Translations under genes and position numbers: made by a program | Origin: an uncultured Treponema sp. | GTDB taxonomy: Bacteria > Spirochaetota > Spirochaetia > Treponematales > Treponemataceae | NCBI GenBank assembly: GCA_905372265.1 | Contig: CAJPOL010000063.1 | Location: forward strand, 1 to 10,553 | Length of the DNA stretch: 10,553 nucleotides | Reading direction: 5' to 3' | Shown here: in pieces, positions 1 through 5,484 of the stretch | How positions within the stretch are numbered: the stretch's first letter is position 1 | Layout of the letters: each line of letters starts with the position of its first letter | Notes under the pieces: model-generated | Told to the model about the DNA's origin: nothing | Seen by the model: only the letters and a program-made list of their open reading frames with translations | Database searches by the model: none

Positions 1-34
1 CATGAATACTGTACATGGAGGTACAGTATTCATG
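1..34. repeat. Perfect 14-bp inverted repeat with 6-nt loop
   Basis: The arm CATGAATACTGTAC (1-14) is the exact reverse complement of GTACAGTATTCATG (21-34), separated by ATGGAG (15-20). As RNA it would form a strong hairpin; as DNA it could be an operator for a dimeric regulator. No T tract follows the right arm, so it is not a standard terminator for a + strand transcript. It sits at the window edge, so the stem may extend further left. Confidence 0.8.
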
Positions 35-65
35 TAACCGCAGAGCTCGCAGAGAGCGCAAAGGG
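35..65 (+). repeat. 9-nt-periodic repeat element, copy 1
   Basis: After the lead TAAC, three 9-nt units read CGCAGAGCT, CGCAGAGAG and CGCAAAGGG, a CGCNRAGNN period. It matches the copy at 138-168 at 25 of 30 positions by eye, and resembles the reverse complement of 100-130. I recall similar AACCGCAGAG-type strings between genes in unrelated bacteria, but this was not checked. It directly follows the inverted repeat at 1-34. Confidence 0.65.
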
Positions 66-99
66 TTTTGTAAAGATTACCTGTTCAACTTCCTTATTA

Positions 100-130
100 C
101 TCTCCGCGCTCTTAGCGTCCTCCGCGGTTC
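100..130 (-). repeat. 9-nt-periodic repeat element, copy 2 (inverted)
   Basis: Read on the minus strand it begins GAAC and continues CGCGGAGGA, CGCTAAGAG, CGCGGAGAG, the same CGCNRAGNN period as its two neighbours. Its inverted orientation relative to copy 1 means a transcript of this region could fold into an imperfect stem about 30 bp long with a roughly 35-nt loop (about 66-99). Confidence 0.6.
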
Positions 131-137
131 TATTTTA

Positions 138-168
138 TTAACCGCCAAGCCCGCAGAGTACGCAAAGG
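138..168 (+). repeat. 9-nt-periodic repeat element, copy 3
   Basis: After the lead TTAAC it reads CGCCAAGCC, CGCAGAGTA and CGCAAAGGC. It has the same orientation as copy 1 and only about five differences from it over 30 bases. Copies 2 and 3 meet head to head: GCGGTT near 124-129 can pair with AACCGC at 140-145 around an AT-rich loop. Confidence 0.65.
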
Positions 169-288
169 CTAAAAAAGAGGGGGTAGCGGAAAAACAAACG
201 GCGAGCGTAAATCAACAACCGTTGCGGTTGAGGGAACCGAAAACGCAACCGTGAGTGCTGCAGAAGCGCGCTGTTTTTTTGGAGCGTA

Positions 289-304
289 GGGGGAGACTTC
301 CCCC
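289..304. other. Short G/C hairpin GGGGGA / TCCCCC
   Basis: GGGGGA (289-294) pairs with TCCCCC (299-304) around the loop GACT. It has no following T run on the + strand. On the minus strand, the A-rich complement of the T7 tract at 274-280 follows it, which is not a U tract either. It is therefore not a canonical terminator in either direction. It may affect the leader of the operon if transcription starts upstream. Confidence 0.4.
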
Positions 305-332
305 CTCTGTATATAGATAGCGCCATTATACT
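304..332 (+). promoter_or_regulatory. Candidate sigma-70 promoter for the glycan operon
   Basis: TATACT at 327-332 is a good -10 box. The -35 region about 17 bases upstream (CTCTGT-like, from 304) is poor. Predicted transcription would begin near 339, giving a leader of roughly 13 nt to the ATG at 352 or 31 nt to the ATG at 370. It is the only reasonable promoter seen directly before the six-gene unit, but it is weak on sequence grounds. Confidence 0.3.
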
Positions 333-351
333 ATCAGTTTAAGCGGCAGTT

Positions 352-1944
352 ATGCCGATACTGGATAATATGAAATCTCTTGTTGTATTATCGGCAAACG
401 GCATCTGTGATTATGCCTTTCTGCCTTTAACGGAAGAAAGCGATTCTGCTTTCACATCCGCCTTAAAACGGGCGGTATGTTTTCCCGATTATACAAACCT
501 TATTATTACAGCGCCGGAAGCTCAATACGGCAATCTCCAAAAACGCTGCGCCGATTTTCAAAGCAAGCACAGTATTCCATCCGGCAGTATACGCATCATT
601 CAGACGGAAGCGCAAACAGCCGCAGCTTTTTTTGCCGCCCTCAAACCCTTTGCCGCGGAAGTTGACCATGTCTTTATCGCGTGGGCGGATGCTCCGTTTT
701 TAGATGCAGCGGGAGCTGAACAGCTGTACCGGCAGCACTGTACTTATAAAGCGGAATACAGCTTTGCGGACGGTTATCCTGAAGGATTGCTGCCCCACAT
801 TATTGCGTCAGGTCTTGTGCCCATCTTAGCCGAACTGCCTCATGCCGCAGAAATGCCGTTCAGCCGAACCTTCCTTTTTGATACGATAAAAAAAGACATC
901 AATTCTTATGATCTGGAAACCATGATTGCTCCCGACGATGTGCGCAGCCTCAGGCTTGCCTTTTATACCGGCACAAAAGCGGCGTGGAACATGTGCAAGC
1001 ATTTCACCGGCATCACGGCTCAAAATTATGCAGCGCATATTGCGGAACGGCAAGAGTATCTCCGTCCGCTGCCTGCTTATTACGGCATCGAAATAACGGC
1101 ATATCACCCCGTGCACTCCATATACCGCCCCGATATTTTTGCCACTGCATTTTCTCCCGATTGCTGTATGGACAGCGGCCGGATACTGCCGGTGATCGAT
1201 GCAATAGCCGATTTTTCGGAAACAGCCGTTATTTCTCTTTCCCTGTACGGCGAACCGCTGCTGCACCCTGACTGCGCAAAGATTGTCAAACATATTCTTT
1301 CATATCCTCACTTATCAGTATTGATTGAAACAAGCGGACTTGCAGGAACCGATGAGCTGTATGCCGAAATTGCCGGCATCGTGCAGGCAGCCCCTCTGCG
1401 GCAAAATAACCGGCTGCCGCTGTACTGGATTGTTTTTATCGATGCAGCCGGATCAAAGCTCTACGGAGCGGTACACCGCTTGCCTGAGGCGGAAGCGGAA
1501 CGCTGCTTAAAGCAGGCCGCAACGGCAGCCGATACCCTTTCACGGCTCTTTCCTAAGGCAGTATGGGCGCAAATCACCCGTATGAACGAGAATGAGGCCG
1601 AGCTTGAACCGTTTTACCGTCTCTGGGAAAAACGGGAAGCGCAGCCGCTCATCCAAAAATACGATCACATCTGCTCATTGCTTCCCGACCGCCGTCCAGC
1701 AGATATTTCTCCGCTTGAGCGGCTGCCGTGTTGGCATTTGAAACGGGATATGTCGATCTGCAACGACGGAAGCGTTCCGCTCTGTAAAGAAGATTGCGGA
1801 AAATCGATTATTCTGGGAAATGTCTTTACCGATCCGCTTGCTGCAATCTGGGAAAAGGGGCGGGAATACTATCAAAATCATCTAAGAGCGGATTATAAAG
1901 GACTATGCGGACACTGTGATGAATACTATACCTACAATTTTTAA
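352..1944 (+). CDS. Spiro-SPASM-type protein (radical-SAM/SPASM fold, core cysteines missing)
   Basis: This 530-residue protein has three recognisable parts. Residues about 7-220 resemble a SpsF/MobA-like nucleotidyltransferase (ADAPFLD around D113, GYPEGL at 142-146) but lack the N-terminal QAR..S.RLP.K loop. Residues about 244-450 look like a radical-SAM core: EIT at 247-249 sits where the cluster motif starts and GEPLLHP at 300-306 is the usual GEP motif. The expected CxxxCxxC is replaced by Y251-x3-H255-x2-Y258, so no catalytic 4Fe-4S cluster is expected. Residues about 455-530 form a SPASM region with C460, C470, C478, C482, C519 and C522 and a GNV..D.L..IW segment. To my knowledge the spiro-SPASM family is restricted to spirochetes and of unknown function. 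The start is uncertain: no clear ribosome binding site precedes the ATG at 352 or the in-frame ATG at 370 (MKSLVVLSANG), which may be the real start. It overlaps the next gene by 26 bp. A scaffold or electron-transfer role in glycan modification is inference only. Confidence 0.85.
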   Translation: MPILDNMKSLVVLSANGICDYAFLPLTEESDSAFTSALKRAVCFPDYTNLIITAPEAQYGNLQKRCADFQSKHSIPSGSIRIIQTEAQTAAAFFAALKPFAAEVDHVFIAWADAPFLDAAGAEQLYRQHCTYKAEYSFADGYPEGLLPHIIASGLVPILAELPHAAEMPFSRTFLFDTIKKDINSYDLETMIAPDDVRSLRLAFYTGTKAAWNMCKHFTGITAQNYAAHIAERQEYLRPLPAYYGIEITAYHPVHSIYRPDIFATAFSPDCCMDSGRILPVIDAIADFSETAVISLSLYGEPLLHPDCAKIVKHILSYPHLSVLIETSGLAGTDELYAEIAGIVQAAPLRQNNRLPLYWIVFIDAAGSKLYGAVHRLPEAEAERCLKQAATAADTLSRLFPKAVWAQITRMNENEAELEPFYRLWEKREAQPLIQKYDHICSLLPDRRPADISPLERLPCWHLKRDMSICNDGSVPLCKEDCGKSIILGNVFTDPLAAIWEKGREYYQNHLRADYKGLCGHCDEYYTYNF

Positions 1945-2881
1945 TGAGCGAAAAATAGCGCACACGGTTGTCGGCGGTATGGCCCTCTCCGGACAAGAGG
2001 CTTCCGAAGATTTCTGTGTGATTGTATTAAACCGCGGACGGAAGTATTACCGTCCGTATTTCTTTGAAGAACTAAAAAATGCCGGATTTTCTTCTATTAT
2101 TTCCGTTGAATTGAATACGGAGATGTGCGACATAGAAAGTCTTGCAGGGAAATATCCTTCCGTAAAATTTCTCTTTACGCAGGAAAAGCTCACCGTAGGG
2201 GAGATGATCAATACCGCCTTTGAAGAAACAACCGCCCCGTATGTTCTTGTAATATGGAGCGATGTCCGCCTTCCGCACGGCAGCTTTACCGATCGCCTTT
2301 TGGCGAAAGTGAAAGAAGAAAATCTCCTCTGTACGGCTCCGGTGCTGTCGAATATGCGGGGCGAGGCCTTACTCAATCAAATTGTACCCAGCTTAAACGG
2401 CAATATTTTTTCGACGGAACAGCTTGCATGTATTAAAGATAAAACCGCCACCGTGTATCCGTATGATTTTATGGGAATCTATAATAGGAATAAATGTATG
2501 CAGCTCGGCGGATTTGACTACACTATTCAAAATCCCTACTGGCAAAATCTCGACTTCGGTGTCCGCGCCCATTTATGGGGAGAAAAAATACGTATTTTTA
2601 CCTCTTTCCGCATCCAATACGAGGGAAACCCTATAGCAGAAGACATATCGGTTGATTCTTCATACCGTCAATTTTACTTGAAAAATCTTGCGCCGGAAAT
2701 TACGCAGGATGGAGCGGTTATCCCCTTTCAAGTTTTCCTTTTTTATATGCGTAAATCGGGACTCAACCCCTTAAACGCATGGCAGCACTTTTCGGCAGCG
2801 CGGAAATGGACGGAACTCAATAAGACCCGTTTTACCATGTCAGCCCGCACACTCGCCGAACATTGGGAGCCTTTTATATGA
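1919..2881 (+). CDS. Family-2-like glycosyltransferase (GT-A fold)
   Basis: The 320-residue soluble protein has the outline of a GT-A transferase. The segment YVLVIWSDVRLP, with D115 in the DxD-like position, is followed by YPYDFMGIYNR, GGFD at 197-200 and then W..LDFGVR with D212. The last three match the acceptor-side signature GGFDE...W.DLDF..R of family-2 enzymes. No membrane segment or signal peptide is visible, so it should act in the cytoplasm. ATG 1919 is chosen over the in-frame GTG at 1916; GCGGA at 1907-1911 is a fair ribosome binding site. The gene begins 26 bp inside the spiro-SPASM gene and ends in an ATGA overlap with the next, which implies translational coupling. Donor and acceptor cannot be deduced. 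The family assignment is fairly safe, but the metal motif is atypical (SDV, not DxD), so inactivity or an unusual donor is possible. Confidence 0.7.
   Translation: MNTIPTIFNERKIAHTVVGGMALSGQEASEDFCVIVLNRGRKYYRPYFFEELKNAGFSSIISVELNTEMCDIESLAGKYPSVKFLFTQEKLTVGEMINTAFEETTAPYVLVIWSDVRLPHGSFTDRLLAKVKEENLLCTAPVLSNMRGEALLNQIVPSLNGNIFSTEQLACIKDKTATVYPYDFMGIYNRNKCMQLGGFDYTIQNPYWQNLDFGVRAHLWGEKIRIFTSFRIQYEGNPIAEDISVDSSYRQFYLKNLAPEITQDGAVIPFQVFLFYMRKSGLNPLNAWQHFSAARKWTELNKTRFTMSARTLAEHWEPFI
2865..2869 (+). promoter_or_regulatory. Ribosome binding site GGGAG fixing the fusion-gene start
   Basis: GGGAG lies 8 bases before ATG 2878, whose ATGA overlaps the stop codon of the preceding glycosyltransferase gene. 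It favours 2878 over the in-frame TTG at 2863, which would lie on top of this site. Confidence 0.65.
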
Positions 2882-5484
2882 GCGTCTATTCAGGTCTTGC
2901 AGTTGTTGTTCAAGCACGTCTTAATTCCTCCCGCCTCCCGCGTAAAATCCTGCACAATCTCGGCGGCAAGCCATTGCTTGCGCATACGCTTGAGGCTATG
3001 CGTCAGATTCCTGCCGAACGGTATATCCTTGCATGCGATGATGCCTCAGCTGAAGAACTTGCGCCTATTGCGGAACGGCTTCATTACACGCTTATCAGCG
3101 GCTCGGAAACCGACGTACTCAACCGGTTTTGTACGGTTATCAGAAAATTTGAAACGACATTGCGCCCGATAACCACTATCATTCGGGCGACTGCCGACAA
3201 TCCGTTTTTATTCACGGAAGCGGCGGCGGCATCAGTCAAACGCTTTACGGAACTTGACTGTCCCGATTACTTTACGTTTACCGGTCTGCCGCACGGCAGC
3301 GGGATTGAAATACTGAAAGCGAAGAGCCTGCTTGCAGCGGAGCAGCTGACAGAAGACAGCTACGACCATGAGCATGTCGGCCCTGCGCTTTACCGGTACC
3401 CCGATACGTTTATTTGCGTACGGGAAACAGCGCCGCTGCAGTGGTATGCCCCGCATTTACGGACAACGGTTGATACGCAGGAAGACTACGAACATGCGGA
3501 AATGATGATACGGTATATACAAAAGAATACAAAACCGGCAGTCCCTTCCGCAGCGGTCATTATGAAGGCATGCCGCTACGCCGATAACCTTGTGCTATTT
3601 GTTCCTTCCGTAAAAGAGGGACAGGGAACCGGTCATCTGCGGCGCGTGTGCGCAATGATGCAGGATCTTTCAGATAAGCTCCGCTGCGCCCTGTATATCC
3701 GTCCTGCGGCAGCGCCGTCTTTTGTACAAGAAATAGTGAAAAAAATGAGGATTGCTGCGGTCGTCAATGAAATACCGGAGCATACCAGTCTTATCATACT
3801 GGATAATTTTAGGACTGAAAGCGAGGAGATGGCTCATTTTCGGCAATACGCTCCGGTTGTTGCATTGGATGAGGGCGGTTCAGGCAGACTGTATGCCGAT
3901 TATCTTATCGATGTGCTTCCGACTCTTCCTGCAATGCAGAATGCTGCGCTGCGTTCGGAGGCATTGCGGGCAAATGTATCGGGTGTGCGCTTTATTCCGC
4001 TGCCGAAAAAACGGAAACCTTCCGGAGCGCTGCAAGGGCATGAGAAGAAAGGCCGATACTATTTTACTGCGGAAGAAGCAAAAGTACTGGTTGTCTGCGG
4101 GGGCGAGGATGCCGCGCAAATGGCGCTGCCGGTTGCGCGCGCTATTGCCGATTCCGGAGCCGATGTATCGGTGATTGATCCCAATAATCAGGAATATTCG
4201 CAGCAGCAGGTGAATTTATATGTCTATCCGTACTTGGATCATTTACGGGAACGGTTGTGCGAGTGGGATATTATCGTTACCCATTACGGATTTACCGCTT
4301 TTGAAGCTCTGGCGGCAGGATGCGCCGTTATCCTGATTTCTCCTACCGGCTATCACTATGCGCTCGGCCTTTCTGCCGGTTTTTCTACATTTGAGCAGGG
4401 AATACCCTCCGCCGGCGACTTTAAAACAGCGCTGAGTAACGGAATAGCAATTCCTTCAATTATTACCCCGCAATCGCAAGAAAACAGCTTTGCGGAATTT
4501 ATTTTGACATTATCAAACGCCTCATTCCATTGCTGTCCGCTCTGCGCAAAACCTTCTCCCGAACCGCCTGCCGGTAGAGCTGAGGACAAAACAGTCTGTT
4601 TTTGTCCATCGTGCAAAATGCATTATCCTTCTTTTATTGCTGCTGAGGAGAAAGAGTATACCGAACAGTACTTTTTTAAAGAATATCAAGCGCAATACGG
4701 AAAAACATATCTTGAAGATTTTTCATCGATTAAGCGGCAGGGCGTACGCCGCATGAAATTGATCGGGGAACTCTATACTGCGGTATTTTATCCCGGTAAA
4801 GAGGAAGCGCTGTTTGACGGATTGCATAACGGCACGAAACGGCTTTTGGATGTCGGATGCGCCTACGGCCCGTTTTTGGCTGCGGCAAAAGAAGCGGGAT
4901 GGAATCCTATCGGAACCGATATTTCAGCGGATGCGGTACACTATGTGTGTAATACCCTGCAAATCCCTGCCTGTCAGGCTCCTTTTCCGTCGCTGCCTGA
5001 AGCATTCCCCTTTACACTCAAGCGGACGTTCACCGATAAACGCAATCAATCTCTCAGTATTACACTGGAAGCAGGAGGCTTTTCGGCAGTAACCATGTGG
5101 TTCGTGATTGAACATTTTCAGGATTTGGATTCGATACTCCGTAAGGTTTCCGAGCTCTTAGTAGGAGGCGGTATTTTTGCCTTTTCTACGCCGTCGCTAT
5201 CGGGCGTTACCGGACGGTGGAATAGGCAGCGTTTTTTTTCGCAAAGTCCTTCCGATCATTACACGATTTGGGATATGCGGGAGGTAAAACAGCTGCTTGA
5301 ACGTTACGGCTTTGCGCTCAAAAAAGCAGTATCGATCGGGCATCATCCGGAACGGTTTCCCCATGCCGCCAATATAAAAAAAGGCGGGTTGTTTTGGAAT
5401 GCGCTGCTGCTTGTCAGCACGGTCTTTAAACTGGGGGACAGTATGGAAATTTATGCAGTCAAACGGGGCTCAATCGATGAATAA
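2878..5484 (+). CDS. Fusion: SpsF-like cytidylyltransferase, PseG-like domain, zinc ribbon, SAM methyltransferase
   Basis: This 868-residue protein combines four modules. Residues 1-225 are a sugar cytidylyltransferase of the SpsF/NeuA type, with QARLNSSRLPRK at 12-23 as the CTP-binding loop and RATADNPF with the metal-binding D107. Residues about 235-535 resemble PseG, the UDP-sugar hydrolase of pseudaminic acid synthesis. GTGHLRR places H253 in the catalytic-base position, YADYLIDVLP follows, and THYGFTAFEALAAG with E476 resembles the nucleotide-sugar site. Residues 552-580 carry a zinc ribbon (C553/C556 and C576/C579). Residues about 600-868 are a class I methyltransferase, with LLDVGCAYG at 656-664, D681 ending strand 2, and a WFVIEHF motif. 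The frame is uninterrupted and each module keeps its key residues, so all may be active. It probably activates and modifies a nonulosonic-acid-like sugar. Exact substrates are unknown, and the middle domain could be a transferase rather than a hydrolase. Confidence 0.8.
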   Translation: MSVYSGLAVVVQARLNSSRLPRKILHNLGGKPLLAHTLEAMRQIPAERYILACDDASAEELAPIAERLHYTLISGSETDVLNRFCTVIRKFETTLRPITTIIRATADNPFLFTEAAAASVKRFTELDCPDYFTFTGLPHGSGIEILKAKSLLAAEQLTEDSYDHEHVGPALYRYPDTFICVRETAPLQWYAPHLRTTVDTQEDYEHAEMMIRYIQKNTKPAVPSAAVIMKACRYADNLVLFVPSVKEGQGTGHLRRVCAMMQDLSDKLRCALYIRPAAAPSFVQEIVKKMRIAAVVNEIPEHTSLIILDNFRTESEEMAHFRQYAPVVALDEGGSGRLYADYLIDVLPTLPAMQNAALRSEALRANVSGVRFIPLPKKRKPSGALQGHEKKGRYYFTAEEAKVLVVCGGEDAAQMALPVARAIADSGADVSVIDPNNQEYSQQQVNLYVYPYLDHLRERLCEWDIIVTHYGFTAFEALAAGCAVILISPTGYHYALGLSAGFSTFEQGIPSAGDFKTALSNGIAIPSIITPQSQENSFAEFILTLSNASFHCCPLCAKPSPEPPAGRAEDKTVCFCPSCKMHYPSFIAAEEKEYTEQYFFKEYQAQYGKTYLEDFSSIKRQGVRRMKLIGELYTAVFYPGKEEALFDGLHNGTKRLLDVGCAYGPFLAAAKEAGWNPIGTDISADAVHYVCNTLQIPACQAPFPSLPEAFPFTLKRTFTDKRNQSLSITLEAGGFSAVTMWFVIEHFQDLDSILRKVSELLVGGGIFAFSTPSLSGVTGRWNRQRFFSQSPSDHYTIWDMREVKQLLERYGFALKKAVSIGHHPERFPHAANIKKGGLFWNALLLVSTVFKLGDSMEIYAVKRGSIDE

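Larger units (their letters stand above)
169..351. other. Remainder of the 351-bp gene-free leader
   Basis: I see no gene in bases 1-351; open frames there are short, lack ribosome binding sites and run through the repeats. This part holds a small palindrome (CAACCG 216-221, TTG loop, CGGTTG 225-230), another CAACCG at 246-251, a T7 run at 274-280, the G/C hairpin at 289-304 and a candidate -10 box shortly before the first gene. Reuse of the AACCG core suggests decayed debris of the repeat family just upstream. Confidence 0.5.

Noticed and set aside
35..168. CRISPR array
   Set aside because: The three repeat copies alternate in orientation, are degenerate, and lack uniform spacers.
15..254. 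79-residue open frame on the + strand in the leader
   Set aside because: It begins in the hairpin loop, runs through all three repeat copies, has no ribosome binding site, and its arginine-rich sequence follows from the repeats.
138..326. 62-residue open frame on the minus strand in the leader
   Set aside because: It is a read-through of the repeat element and the G/C hairpin with no protein-like signature.
826..1293. 155-residue antisense frame inside the spiro-SPASM gene
   Set aside because: The sense frame carries clear family motifs; the antisense product has no recognisable domain and is a codon-bias shadow.
5399..5476. Upstream ATG extending the ATP-grasp protein by 26 residues
   Set aside because: It would overlap the methyltransferase C terminus by 86 bp, and the added residues have no family match; ATG 5477 has GGGG at good spacing.
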